A DNA stretch of 64,000 nucleotides from Clostridia bacterium (GCA_017436675.1 JAFSCS010000014.1:1-64000), one strand, 5' to 3'. Positions 1 to 8,150 are shown, numbered from the stretch's first letter. The notes: a model not told the origin generated them from the letters alone. A program made the numbers and translations.

Positions 1-74
1 AAAAATATTACTGCACCGTACTTACCGAGTGCTTGTTTTTCCTTTAAGAAGAGCACCCTTTACTCTTCAATTAC
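1..74 (-). other. 5' leader of a transcript leaving the window
   Basis: This stretch is what would be transcribed leftward from the promoter at 75-102. It contains an AAAGGA-type Shine-Dalgarno-like run at about 40-45 and a weak GCAC/GGTGC pairing near 13-33, but no convincing start codon before the window ends. It is either a leader or the start of a small RNA; the sequence does not decide. Confidence 0.35.
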
Positions 75-102
75 ATTATATCACCCCCCCGCAAAATGTC
101 AA
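75..102 (-). promoter_or_regulatory. sigma-A promoter, leftward
   Basis: On the minus strand TTGACA (97-102) is followed by a 16-bp spacer containing a run of G and a perfect TATAAT (75-80). Both hexamers match consensus. The gene it serves lies outside the window. Confidence 0.7.
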
Positions 103-181
103 TAGGTTTTATCAACTCCAAATGTAAACAATTTATGAACAAAACGGTGAATATTAGCGTTTTGCCTGAATAAAATAATAA

Positions 182-205
182 AAAGGACGGCGGAAGCCGT
201 CTTTT
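182..205. terminator. bidirectional intrinsic terminator
   Basis: AAAGGACGGC pairs with GCCGTCTTTT around a GGAA loop, with A and T tracts on both sides. The upstream region (103-181) is AT-rich and shows no gene. It resembles the terminators at 657-682 and 39107-39132 that close the related repeat mosaics. Confidence 0.6.
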
Positions 206-339
206 CGTTTGTCGGATTTTAGGGTGCGCCATCAGGCGCACGACTGTACCGTTGCTTTAATCAAGACAGAAATATATTAAGATGGGTGTTTTTTTGCGCC
301 ACACAAAAGCAGTTCGAGTATGATGTCGCTTTCAAGGGG

Positions 340-656
340 TTCTGCACCCCTTGACCCGCACAACCTTTGAAAAGGTTGACGAAACTTTCAATTCTATGGT
401 GACGTAGCCGTTTCGCCACCGAAAAAGCTTCACGGAATACGGCGCTGCCGCCGGCAGAAAAGGTTGACGAAACTTTCAGTTGTCGATGTCGAAACGGTTA
501 CATCACCAACAATCAAAAGTTTTACTCAATTTTTTTCAAAAAATTGTGCGGGTCAAGGGGCGCATAGCCCCTTGGATATAACAGCCAAGATACGCCTCGG
601 CTTTGCAACCATTTTCAACCAAACCGTCGCCTTATGGCGACCAAATTTCACGAATT
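340..656 (-). repeat. intergenic repeat mosaic, copy 1
   Basis: No gene is visible here. The stretch carries the same building blocks as 5355-5580 and 38781-39106. A 51-bp block at 409-459 (inverted here) is identical to 5402-5452. About 25-bp units of the type CATCACCATAGAATTAAAAG occur at 378-405 (inverted) and 497-520. A GTCGCCTTATGGCGACCA block at 626-643 matches 39074-39091. Any reading frames over it are by-products of the repeat. Confidence 0.75.
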
Positions 657-682
657 TAAAAAGGACGGCTTACGCCGTCCTT
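657..682 (-). terminator. terminator of iorAB
   Basis: AAGGACGGC (661-669) and GCCGTCCTT (674-682) form a 9-bp stem with a 4-nt loop, followed on the minus strand by a T-rich tail. It lies 11 nt past the iorB stop. Confidence 0.75.
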
Positions 683-693
683 AATAACAATAT

Positions 694-1254
694 CTAAGCT
701 CCGAAGAACTCGTCGAGCAGGTGGAGCGCCGCCTTTTTGCTCTTTTCGGGCATCGCCTTTTCGACCGCATAGCGAAGGCTCTCCTCGGACAACCCGAGCC
801 CCCCCGATTTGACCGCCGTTGCGAGAAGCTTTATGTTGATGTTTCTGTTGCTTTCCTTTTTCATATCTACCTCGATAACGTTTTCGGCGTTTTCGTGGAG
901 ATAATGGAGCAAAACGTTCGTCTCATAGCTGTGCGCGAGAGCCGAAGCAACGGGAATAACGGGACGGGTGCAAACGATCACCGTTCCGCCCTTCTTGAGA
1001 TAGTGCAGATGCCTGACCGCTTCGGCAGGCTCAAACGCTATCAAAACGTCTGCCTCGCCGTCCGAGATGAGCGATGAATGGATCTTTTTCCCGAATCTGA
1101 CGTGGCTGACAACACTTCCTCCGCGTTGCGCCATACCGATCGTATCGCTTGCCTTGACCTCCAGCTTCTGATAAAGTGCTGCGGTGGAAATGAGCGTCGA
1201 TGCCAAAACAGTGCCTTGCCCACCGATGCCGCATAATAAACAGTTGGTCTTCAT
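694..1254 (-). CDS. iorB: indolepyruvate:ferredoxin oxidoreductase, beta subunit
   Basis: 186-residue small subunit that pairs with IorA in the CoA-dependent oxidative decarboxylation of aryl pyruvates such as indolepyruvate, passing electrons to ferredoxin. The N-terminal GIGGQGTVLAS loop is the family signature of the pyruvate ferredoxin oxidoreductase gamma-type domain, which spans most of the protein; length is normal for IorB. The start at 1254 is chosen because AAGGAG sits 9 nt upstream; a start 21 nt further upstream has no such site. The gene follows iorA by 24 nt and is clearly in the same transcript, ending at the terminator 657-682. Cytoplasmic. The substrate could be a broader set of aryl pyruvates. 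Confidence 0.93.
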   Translation of the reverse strand: MKTNCLLCGIGGQGTVLASTLISTAALYQKLEVKASDTIGMAQRGGSVVSHVRFGKKIHSSLISDGEADVLIAFEPAEAVRHLHYLKKGGTVIVCTRPVIPVASALAHSYETNVLLHYLHENAENVIEVDMKKESNRNINIKLLATAVKSGGLGLSEESLRYAVEKAMPEKSKKAALHLLDEFFGA

Positions 1255-1278
1255 ACTATTTTTCTCCTTTCGCACCTA

Positions 1279-3063
1279 TCAGACGTATTCCTTGATCGTA
1301 TGTATCTGGCATATCTGTGCACACAGACCGCAGCCGTTACAAATGCTGCTGTCGATACGAACGACGTCGTCATATATCAATATCGCAGGGCAACCGAGCT
1401 CGCGAATACATTTTTTACAAGCAACACAGCTGCCGCTGACGTAGAACTTCTTCGTCGGCTTCGCAATAGCCGCGCAGGGCGACTTGAACACAATCGCGCG
1501 AACTCCCTTGACGTCTGCTGCCGCACGGACTGCATCTATCGCCTCGTCGAGCATCATCGGGTCGATCGTCTTGACGTATGAGAGCCCAAGCGAACGGAGC
1601 ACGGCTTCGATATCGATACCGCTCTTGTCCGAGCCCATCATCGTCATACCTGAGCCGGGGTGTGGCTGTTGCCCCGTGAGTGCGGATGCCGAGTTGTCGA
1701 GAATACAAACGAGCAGGTCGGCTTCGTTGTGCGTTGCGTTGACGATACCCGAAAAACCCGTTGCAAAGAACGACGAGTCGCCCATAAAAGCAACGTTGAG
1801 CGTGTCGGGTTGGATTCGGTGAATGCCTTGCGAAAGCGTTATTCCCGCGCCGAGCGACAGACAAGTGTCGATCATCTCGAGCGGTGCGGCGCTTCCGAGA
1901 AGCGAGCATCCGACGTCACCGCCGCAAACATATTTTTTGCCCTTGAGGGCTTGCTTTACAGCATAAAGTGATGCACGGTGCGGACAACCTGCGCAAAGCG
2001 TCGGCGTACGAACGGGGAGAACGGGCAATGCTTCCTCTTGCTTCGCCTCGGGCTCGATCCCGAAAACGAACCTTCCGATAGCATCACTGACTATCTTCGG
2101 GGTATATTCACCGGCAATAGGCATAGCTCCGTCGAGCTTACCGCTGATCTGCTTTTTGAGACCGTGCTTTCCGCAAAGATAAGTCAGCTCGCGCTCGATA
2201 ACGGGATCAAGCTCCTCAATAACGAGCACCTTTTTTACGGAGCGTAAAAACTCGAGTGCCTTCTTCTCGGGGAACGGATATGGCGTGCCGACCGTGAAGA
2301 TGCGGACGTTGGTGACACCCTCGAGTGCCTCACGAACGTAGCCGCAGCTGATGCCGCTGACCGCAACACCGATCTTGCCTCTGCCGGAGATGGAATTATA
2401 TTTTAGCTCGGAGAACATATCCGCAATAATGGGATTGCGTTTTTCTATCTTGATGTGATTGATGTGCGCGTTCTTCGGATAGGGTACCCATTTTTTCGGG
2501 TCTTTTTCGAATCCCGTCGGAACGTGCGGAACACGTCTTCTGACGAAAACAGCACTTTTTCCGAGACAAACACGAGTTGTCGGACGGAGGATAACGGGAG
2601 TGCCGTAAAGCTCCGAAACGCGAAAAGCCTCGCCGATCATCTCATACGCCTCCTCGGGCGATGACGGATCGAATATCGGGATCCTTGAGAGCGCGGCGAA
2701 CGAGCGGGTGTCTTGCTCGGTGTGTGATGCGTGCGGGCCGGCATCGTCAGCCGATACGATGACCATACCGCCCTTGATACCCATATAAGCGAGCGTCAAA
2801 ACGGAGTCGGAAGCATCGTTGAGTCCCGATTGCTTCAACGCGACCATAGTTCTTGCACCTGCTATCGAAGCACCGGCGGCGACCTCGAGCGCAGCTTTTC
2901 CGTTGGCTGACCATTCAACGTAAACAGAGCTGTCCTTGTGATCAGCGATCGTTTCCAAGATCTCGGTGGAAGGTGTGCCGGGGTAACCGCAAACAACGTT
3001 GACTCCTGCGGTGAGCGCACCGAATGCAATAGCGTTGTTGCCGGTAAGAATTCGTTTTCCCAT
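1279..3063 (-). CDS. iorA: indolepyruvate:ferredoxin oxidoreductase, alpha subunit
   Basis: 594-residue large subunit. The N-terminal part (GYPGTPSTEI, about residues 28-37) is the pyrimidine-binding domain. The thiamine diphosphate domain follows, with GDSSFFATG and a downstream DNSASALTG. The C-terminus carries two ferredoxin-type clusters, CVACKKCIRELGC and CNGCGLCAQIC. IorAB degrades aromatic amino acids through their keto acids, giving arylacetyl-CoA and reduced ferredoxin. The ATG at 3063 has GGAG 6 nt upstream; an in-frame TTG four codons earlier lies on the far side of that site and is rejected. Expression is likely controlled at the inverted repeat 3104-3140 under the promoter 3141-3169. 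No arylacetyl-CoA ligase gene accompanies it here. Confidence 0.95.
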   Translation of the reverse strand: MGKRILTGNNAIAFGALTAGVNVVCGYPGTPSTEILETIADHKDSSVYVEWSANGKAALEVAAGASIAGARTMVALKQSGLNDASDSVLTLAYMGIKGGMVIVSADDAGPHASHTEQDTRSFAALSRIPIFDPSSPEEAYEMIGEAFRVSELYGTPVILRPTTRVCLGKSAVFVRRRVPHVPTGFEKDPKKWVPYPKNAHINHIKIEKRNPIIADMFSELKYNSISGRGKIGVAVSGISCGYVREALEGVTNVRIFTVGTPYPFPEKKALEFLRSVKKVLVIEELDPVIERELTYLCGKHGLKKQISGKLDGAMPIAGEYTPKIVSDAIGRFVFGIEPEAKQEEALPVLPVRTPTLCAGCPHRASLYAVKQALKGKKYVCGGDVGCSLLGSAAPLEMIDTCLSLGAGITLSQGIHRIQPDTLNVAFMGDSSFFATGFSGIVNATHNEADLLVCILDNSASALTGQQPHPGSGMTMMGSDKSGIDIEAVLRSLGLSYVKTIDPMMLDEAIDAVRAAADVKGVRAIVFKSPCAAIAKPTKKFYVSGSCVACKKCIRELGCPAILIYDDVVRIDSSICNGCGLCAQICQIHTIKEYV

Positions 3064-3103
3064 ATTACTCTCCAATCAAATTTATATAAAGATCAATAAA
3101 TGC

Positions 3104-3140
3104 AAAAGGTGACAAATAAGAATAAATTTTGTCACCTTTT
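3104..3140 (-). promoter_or_regulatory. 13-bp inverted repeat, putative operator of iorAB
   Basis: AAAAGGTGACAAA (3104-3116) and TTTGTCACCTTTT (3128-3140) are a perfect inverted repeat with an 11-bp centre. It begins directly at the -10 box, so it covers the transcription start. It could be a repressor site or a 5' mRNA hairpin; no regulator gene is adjacent. Confidence 0.6.
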
Positions 3141-3169
3141 ATTATATCATATAATTTATGCTATTTCAA
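3141..3169 (-). promoter_or_regulatory. promoter of iorAB
   Basis: Minus strand TTGAAA (3164-3169), 17-bp spacer, perfect TATAAT (3141-3146) preceded by TGA. Confidence 0.8.
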
Positions 3170-3178
3170 CAATTTTTG

Positions 3179-3385
3179 CTAATCTTGTAACACGTTAAAA
3201 CAACTTTTTTCTGCTTTTTTCTCGCTCTTTTCGACGGGAACGTCAAAAAGATGCGAATAAGCCTCCGCCTCCTCGCTTTCAAACGGCATCTGCTGTACGA
3301 ATCCCGTAAAATCGTTTGCCGAAGCGGGCGGCGTCTTGAACATCGCATCCTCGCTCGGATGCTTTCTTCTTTTTCTTATCTTCAT
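3179..3385 (-). CDS. small charged protein of unknown function
   Basis: 68 residues, strongly basic at the N-terminus (MKIRKRRKH) and acidic in the middle, with no membrane segment or signal peptide. I do not recognise it. It is listed because GGGAG stands 10 nt before the ATG, the composition looks protein-like, and nothing overlaps it. It ends 10 nt before the -35 of the iorAB promoter, so it is probably transcribed separately from upstream. A TTG one codon earlier is an equally possible start. Confidence 0.5.
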   Translation of the reverse strand: MKIRKRRKHPSEDAMFKTPPASANDFTGFVQQMPFESEEAEAYSHLFDVPVEKSEKKAEKSCFNVLQD

Positions 3386-3439
3386 CAAAATTCATCTCCC
3401 TTCAAAATTATTTTTTGCCAAAATATCATTTTCACTCGC

Positions 3440-3468
3440 TTGACATCGGCAATAGTGTATGTTAAAAT
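3440..3468 (+). promoter_or_regulatory. promoter of the 3493-4021 genes
   Basis: TTGACA (3440-3445), 17-bp spacer, TAAAAT (3463-3468). Confidence 0.7.
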
Positions 3469-3492
3469 ATCCCACAAAGGATGGTGTCTTCT

Positions 3493-3651
3493 TTGAAAAA
3501 ATTATTTCTTTGTTTAACGATAATTTCGATGATATTGACCGTCATAGGTGTGGTCGCCGTCGCATCGTCGGGCGGAGAAGCAAGTCCGCTTTTTGCGGCA
3601 ATACCGAGCGTTTTGGCGCTTCTGTTTTATACTTTGATGAAAAAACAATAG
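3493..3651 (+). CDS. 52-residue two-helix membrane protein
   Basis: Short protein with a positive N-terminus (MKKLF) and two hydrophobic stretches, about residues 4-21 and 33-47, separated by a small SSGGEASP turn. It is probably a helical hairpin in the cytoplasmic membrane. I do not recognise a family. The TTG start is preferred because AAAGGATGGTG, a near-complete Shine-Dalgarno, lies just upstream. An ATG at 3481 in the same frame abuts that site and is only about 13 nt past the -10 box. The next gene, a DUF2500 membrane protein, begins 13 nt later, so the two are likely co-transcribed. Confidence 0.55.
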   Translation: MKKLFLCLTIISMILTVIGVVAVASSGGEASPLFAAIPSVLALLFYTLMKKQ

Positions 3652-3664
3652 GGAGGTAGAATTA

Positions 3665-4021
3665 ATGGAAGTATTCTTTGTAATTTTTTTCTTGATGTTC
3701 TTTGCGGTCTTCGGCTTGGTGTTTTATAATATCATTTCGGAGATATCAAGAAAACAAAAGAATAGAAATTCGCCGCGAATAAGCGTTAATGCGAAGGTGG
3801 TTGCAAAACGAATGCAGGTTCATGGCGGGACACACACAGCCAACCACCATCACCACGGTTATACGAAATATTTCGCAACGTTTGAGTTCGAAAGCGGCGA
3901 CCGTCTCGAGCTTAGCGTGTATGACACCGATTACGGACTTCTCGTTGAGGGCGACGAGGGAAGCTTGACCTTCAGAGGAACGGAATTTCTGAGCTTCGAG
4001 CGAAAAGAAGTGAAATTTTAA
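3665..4021 (+). CDS. DUF2500 family membrane protein
   Basis: 118 residues. One N-terminal membrane helix (about 3-24) is followed by a short basic linker and a soluble beta-rich domain of about 75 residues. The pattern (KVVAKR near the start of the domain, YFATFEFESGDRLEL in the middle, GTEFLSFE at the end) fits DUF2500, the family of E. coli YhhM, whose function is unknown. A histidine-rich HHHHGYTKY patch lies in the loop before the first long strand; this may be incidental. AGGGAGGT precedes the ATG. Likely one transcript with the small protein upstream and possibly with the permease 14 nt downstream. Confidence 0.8.
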   Translation: MEVFFVIFFLMFFAVFGLVFYNIISEISRKQKNRNSPRISVNAKVVAKRMQVHGGTHTANHHHHGYTKYFATFEFESGDRLELSVYDTDYGLLVEGDEGSLTFRGTEFLSFERKEVKF

Positions 4022-4035
4022 ATCAGCAGGTAAAA

Positions 4036-5250
4036 ATGAAAGAAAAAAAGATCGAACAAAAGAAAAACAATACACTTCCCGAAACGGCAAAAAATGAGGA
4101 TGAAAAAATAGTGATCCCGCTTTCAAAGAAGCTTTTGAAATCAGTATTGCTTATTATCACGTTTACCGTCGTTTTATGCTGGGTGTTTACGCATTTTGAA
4201 ACGGTAAAAAGTACTTTTTATTACTTTATATCAATAATAACGCCGTTCACGATAGGGATCGTCATCGCGTATATCGTCAATACCGCAATGAACCCGCTCG
4301 AGCGGCTTTGGGACCTCGTTTTCAAAAAGAGAAAAAAACCGCTTCCGCGTCTTCGCCGTGCGGTGTGTCTGATACTTGCAATATTGATCGTACTCGGAAT
4401 AATCTTTGCCGTGTTCTTTATGCTCATCCCCGAATTGATGAATACCGTCAAAAAGTTCGCCGACAGTCTCCCCGGCTATGCGACTACGATAAATAAATGG
4501 TACGAAATGCTTTCCGATTGGCTCGAGCAGTATAATTTCGATATCCCCGAGATCAGCATCAACACCTCTGAGCTCGGAAAATATCTCAACACCTTCTTGA
4601 CTAACTACGGCAGCCAGTTCCTCGATAAGACCGTCAACGTCACGACACAGATCGTCAGCGGTATCGTCAACCTTGTGCTCGGGCTCGTCGTGTCCGTCTA
4701 TCTTTTGGCAGGAAAGGAAAAGCTCATCAGCCAATCAAAAACTGTCGTAAAAGCACTCCTTTCCGAAAAACACGCGACCGAGCTCATCGATTTTGCATCG
4801 CTTTGCAACGATACTCTCTCGCGTTTCGTCAACGGTCAGCTCATCGAAGCGGTGATAATCGGTGTGCTCTGCTTTTTTGGGATGCTCATCTTCAATATGC
4901 CGTATGCGTGGCTCATCTCCATTGTAGTTGCGTTCACCGCACTCATCCCCGTTTTCGGCGCGTTCTTCGGAACAGCGGTCGGTGCAGTACTGATACTGCT
5001 CGAGGATCCGATGAAAGCCGTCTGGTTCGTCGTGTTCATAATAGTGCTCCAACAGATCGAGGGCAACCTCATCTATCCGAAGGTGGTCGGAAAATCGGTA
5101 GGTCTCCCGGGCATCTGGGTATTGCTCGCAGTAACGATCGGCGGTAACGCGTTCGGACTTATCGGAATGCTGTTCGGCGTTCCCGTCTGCTCCGTGCTCT
5201 ATTGTGTCGCACGCGAGTTCATCAAAGCACGAACTATCAAAAAACGCTGA
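4036..5250 (+). CDS. AI-2E family (PerM/TqsA-type) membrane permease
   Basis: 404 residues with about eight membrane helices and the usual arrangement of the family: two helices near residues 32-80, a third near 110-135, a soluble stretch with amphipathic helices (about 135-205), and a C-terminal helical block. That block contains FGAFFGTAVGA and an EGNLIYPKVVGKSVGLP motif, the best conserved part of the family. Members export quorum-sensing furanones or act as sodium/proton exchangers, so substrate is open. The first 30 residues are lysine- and glutamate-rich, an extension seen in many Firmicute members. The gene ends close to a strong hairpin at 5273-5310. Confidence 0.9.
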   Translation: MKEKKIEQKKNNTLPETAKNEDEKIVIPLSKKLLKSVLLIITFTVVLCWVFTHFETVKSTFYYFISIITPFTIGIVIAYIVNTAMNPLERLWDLVFKKRKKPLPRLRRAVCLILAILIVLGIIFAVFFMLIPELMNTVKKFADSLPGYATTINKWYEMLSDWLEQYNFDIPEISINTSELGKYLNTFLTNYGSQFLDKTVNVTTQIVSGIVNLVLGLVVSVYLLAGKEKLISQSKTVVKALLSEKHATELIDFASLCNDTLSRFVNGQLIEAVIIGVLCFFGMLIFNMPYAWLISIVVAFTALIPVFGAFFGTAVGAVLILLEDPMKAVWFVVFIIVLQQIEGNLIYPKVVGKSVGLPGIWVLLAVTIGGNAFGLIGMLFGVPVCSVLYCVAREFIKARTIKKR

Positions 5251-5272
5251 ATTTTTATTATGAGAACCTTTT

Positions 5273-5310
5273 TTGAGGGGGGACTTTTTTTCGAAAAAGT
5301 CCCCCCTCAA
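5273..5310. terminator. 17-bp stem with a TTCG loop
   Basis: TTGAGGGGGGACTTTTT (5273-5289) and its exact complement (5294-5310) flank a TTCG tetraloop. It probably ends the permease transcript, although the T run is inside the stem rather than after it. A second hairpin, CCCCAAAA/TTTTGGGG, follows at about 5316-5340. Confidence 0.55.
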
Positions 5311-5354
5311 ACTCCCCCAAAAAAACTTAAATTTTGGGGATGACTTGTTGGTAA

Positions 5355-5600
5355 TTGAAACAGTTACATCACCATAGAATTAAAAGTTTTGATCGAACTT
5401 TTTCTGCCGGCGGCAGCGCCGTATTCCGTGAAGCTTTTTCGGTGGCGAAACGTTTCTATTACCATAGAATTAAAAGTTTTACTCGGTTTTTTCTAAAAAA
5501 TCGCGGGTGGAGGGCGTTTTTGGCGAGGCCAAAATCCAAACCTATTTGCAAAGCAAATAGGTTGAGCCCTTCCGAAAAGCTGCCCGACGAAACTTTTATT
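5355..5600 (+). repeat. intergenic repeat mosaic, copy 2
   Basis: No gene. Two units of the CATCACCATAGAATTAAAAG type (5369-5392 and 5460-5483) flank the 51-bp block 5402-5452, which is identical to inverted 409-459. A TTTTTGGCGAGGCCAAAATCC hairpin-like block and a CTATTTGCAAAGCAAATAGG hairpin (about 5517-5562) recur at about 38965-39012. The stretch happens to be open in the frame of the next gene, but that gene starts at 5682. Confidence 0.75.
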
Positions 5601-5621
5601 CTCACTAATTTGCTTCTGTGC

Positions 5622-5650
5622 TTGAAAAATCGATCGGGATATGATAAAAT
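5622..5650 (+). promoter_or_regulatory. promoter of the GH2 gene
   Basis: TTGAAA (5622-5627), 17-bp spacer ending in TGA, TAAAAT (5645-5650). Confidence 0.75.
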
Positions 5651-5681
5651 ATCCTCGAATAAAACCGAAAGGAATAATGAT

Positions 5682-7364
5682 ATGAAAAATATACCGAGAA
5701 GTGAGCATCCGTTTCCGCATTTTTGCCGTGATACTTGGCAAAACCTCAACGGTGAATGGAGCTTCCAAATAGATGACGACCATATACTCGGAGAGGAGAT
5801 CGTGAAGGGCGAAAAACAGCTTTCGGGAAAAATACTCGTGCCGTTTTGTCCCGAAAGCGTGCTCTCGGGCGTCGGATACACCAACTTTATGACTCGCGTG
5901 TGGTACAGCCGCGGCTTCGAGCTTAGCGAGATAAAAGGACGCACCATCCTTCATATCGGTGCGTGCGACTATATAACAAACGTCTACGTCAACGGAAACC
6001 ACGTCGGAATTCACCGCGGCGGCTACGTTTCGTTTGCGTTTGATATCACCGAATTCGTTCGCCTCGGCGAGAATACGCTTGTCATCTGCGCCGACGACGA
6101 TACACGTTCGGACAGCAGTCCCTCGGGAAAACAATCCCCGAAGCTCGAATCGTACGGTTGTCACTATACTCGTACAACGGGAATCTGGCAAACGGTATGG
6201 CTTGAATTCGTTCCGCCCACATACATAAAATTTGCGAAATACCAACCCGACGTTGCCGCAAAAGCTCTCATCGCCGATATTGAGTGTGTATCGCCCTATG
6301 GCAAGCTCACCGCCGTTGCATATTATGACGGACGTGAAGTGGGAAGAGCGGAATGCGACGCCAACAACTATAACAGATTGACACTACAGCTTTCCGAGCT
6401 TCATCTTTGGGAGGTCGGAGACGGGCGACTCTATGACCTCGTTTTGACGCTTGGTGACGACGTTGTAAAAAGCTATTTCGGAATGCGCAGCGTATCGCTC
6501 AAAAACGGAATGATGTATATCAACGACCGCCCCGTGTTCCAAAGACTCGTGCTTGACCAAGGCTTCTATCCCGACGGAATATACACCGCATCGACCGATG
6601 AGGAGCTGAAGGGCGACGTGCTTCGCTCGATGGCGATGGGATTCAACGGCGCAAGACTCCACGAAAAGATATTCGAGCCTCGCTTCCTCTACCATTGCGA
6701 TAAGCTTGGATATATCGTTTGGGGCGAGCACGCCAACTGGGGCTTGAATATCAGCGGACAAAACGGATATACCGATTTTATTGCCGAATGGGTAGAGGCA
6801 ATGCGCCGCGATTTCAACCACCCCGCGATAATCGGCTGGTGTCCGCTAAACGAAACACAGGAAAACCAAAACAACGAATTCGTACGCGACTTGATGATGA
6901 TAACTCGCACCATCGATCCGCTCCGTCCCGCTATCGATGGCTCGGGCTGGCAACACGTTGACGACGTTTGCGAAATATACGATTGTCACGACTACGACCA
7001 AAACCCCGAATCGTTCAAAGCGAACCACGACCGCCGTATGAACGGAGAATGCTCGATAGATGCACGAAGAGTTCCCGCACGCTACACATTTATGAGTGAG
7101 TTCGGCGGCATCGGATGGGCAACGCACGGAAACGGATGGGGCTACGGAGTGCCCGCATCGATCGAGGAGTTCTATGCGCGTTTCGAAGGGCTTTGCAACG
7201 CGTTGCTCGACAACACCGCGTATTTCGGATTTTGCTACACCCAGCTTACCGACGTTGAACAAGAGCAAAACGGACTCTATACCTATGACCGCAAGCCGAA
7301 ATTCGATCCCGAGCGCATCAGTGCTATCGTATCGCGCACCGCGGCGTTCGAAAAAAGCGAATGA
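5682..7364 (+). CDS. glycoside hydrolase family 2 enzyme
   Basis: 560 residues in the GH2 order: sugar-binding jelly roll (about 5-175), immunoglobulin-like domain (about 180-270), TIM barrel (about 275-555). The acid/base glutamate is Glu391 in WCPLNE and the nucleophile is Glu473 in MSEFGG, both in the normal family context. There is no signal peptide, so the enzyme acts in the cytoplasm on imported oligosaccharides. At this length it resembles short beta-glucuronidase- or galactosidase-like members; specificity cannot be read off. AAGGA lies 8 nt before the ATG. The stop overlaps the next start by 4 nt (ATGA), so the two are translationally coupled. Confidence 0.9.
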   Translation: MKNIPRSEHPFPHFCRDTWQNLNGEWSFQIDDDHILGEEIVKGEKQLSGKILVPFCPESVLSGVGYTNFMTRVWYSRGFELSEIKGRTILHIGACDYITNVYVNGNHVGIHRGGYVSFAFDITEFVRLGENTLVICADDDTRSDSSPSGKQSPKLESYGCHYTRTTGIWQTVWLEFVPPTYIKFAKYQPDVAAKALIADIECVSPYGKLTAVAYYDGREVGRAECDANNYNRLTLQLSELHLWEVGDGRLYDLVLTLGDDVVKSYFGMRSVSLKNGMMYINDRPVFQRLVLDQGFYPDGIYTASTDEELKGDVLRSMAMGFNGARLHEKIFEPRFLYHCDKLGYIVWGEHANWGLNISGQNGYTDFIAEWVEAMRRDFNHPAIIGWCPLNETQENQNNEFVRDLMMITRTIDPLRPAIDGSGWQHVDDVCEIYDCHDYDQNPESFKANHDRRMNGECSIDARRVPARYTFMSEFGGIGWATHGNGWGYGVPASIEEFYARFEGLCNALLDNTAYFGFCYTQLTDVEQEQNGLYTYDRKPKFDPERISAIVSRTAAFEKSE

Positions 7365-8089
7365 GTGAGCGATTTGAGAACGCACTCTCAAGGGTGCTTG
7401 AGCACCATCACCGCGAGGGGATAGGAACGCTCGCCGAGGGTACGCTCCACGCGGTAATAAAGTATTTTCTCGATCCCGACGAGAGCCACCACGAGCAAAA
7501 GCTCGGACGGTCTGTCTGCGACGTATATAACGGAGAGCGCATCTTTGAGATCCAGACGCGTCAGCTGTATAAATTGAACGCCAAGCTCGGCAGGCTGTTG
7601 CCCGAGAATAACGTGACGGTGGTGTTCCCGATAAGCGCCGAAAAGCACGTGTATTGGCTCGACAAGCAAACGGGTGAGATTTCGGGCGGACGAAAAAGCA
7701 CTCGCAAGGGCAGGGCGACCGACGTTCTACCCGAGCTGTATGGGATACGCGAGCACTTGACGGATGCGAATTTTGAGGTGTTGGTGCTGCTTTTCAAAAT
7801 GGATGAATACCGTAACCTCAACGGATGGGGCAGAGGCGGGAAGCGCGGGTCTTCGCGCTACGATCGTGTTCCGCGCGAGCTGACGGATGAGCATCTTTTG
7901 TTTGATGCCGACTCCTACCGCGAGCTGTTGCCACCCGAGCTGCCAACGTCTTTTTCCGCGAAGGAGTTCGCAAAGCTGACGAAAATGAGCCAAAACGCCG
8001 CCTACCAAGCACTCTTGGTGCTGGAAACGGTAGGTGCTGTCAAAGTGCAACGGAACGGCAGAACCAATACGTATCATCTTTGCAAATAA
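7361..8089 (+). CDS. nuclease-like protein with C-terminal winged helix, unknown function
   Basis: 242 residues, soluble. The N-terminal half contains Glu and Gln/Lys residues arranged as CDVYNGERIFEIQTRQ (about residues 50-65), a beta-hairpin with D...E-x-Q that resembles the PD-(D/E)XK nuclease core with Gln in place of Lys; a helix follows it (KLNAKLGRLL). The C-terminal 70 residues (SAKEFAKLTKMSQNAAYQAL to the end) look like a winged helix-turn-helix. I know similar hypothetical proteins from Clostridia but no function. It overlaps the GH2 stop by 4 nt and is followed by a terminator, so it is the distal gene of a two-gene operon. Confidence 0.75.
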   Translation: MSERFENALSRVLEHHHREGIGTLAEGTLHAVIKYFLDPDESHHEQKLGRSVCDVYNGERIFEIQTRQLYKLNAKLGRLLPENNVTVVFPISAEKHVYWLDKQTGEISGGRKSTRKGRATDVLPELYGIREHLTDANFEVLVLLFKMDEYRNLNGWGRGGKRGSSRYDRVPRELTDEHLLFDADSYRELLPPELPTSFSAKEFAKLTKMSQNAAYQALLVLETVGAVKVQRNGRTNTYHLCK

Positions 8090-8116
8090 TGGGATAAATT
8101 AACGATAATTCTTTTT

Positions 8117-8150
8117 TACACGATGGGTGCTTGACCGCTCATCGTGTTTT
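8117..8150 (+). terminator. intrinsic terminator
   Basis: ACACGATG (8117-8124) pairs with CATCGTGT (8139-8146), followed by TTTTTT. It ends the GH2 operon. Confidence 0.85.

Noticed and set aside
464-697. Possible 77-residue gene on plus
   Set aside because: It lies entirely in repeat mosaic copy 1 and the iorAB terminator, with no ribosome site.
1279-3063. Phenylacetate-CoA ligase partner for iorAB
   Set aside because: Neither flank of the operon codes for such a protein within the window.
5355-5681. N-terminal extension of the GH2 protein
   Set aside because: The open frame runs through the intergenic repeat mosaic and the promoter; a good ribosome site and the family's usual N-terminus are at 5682.
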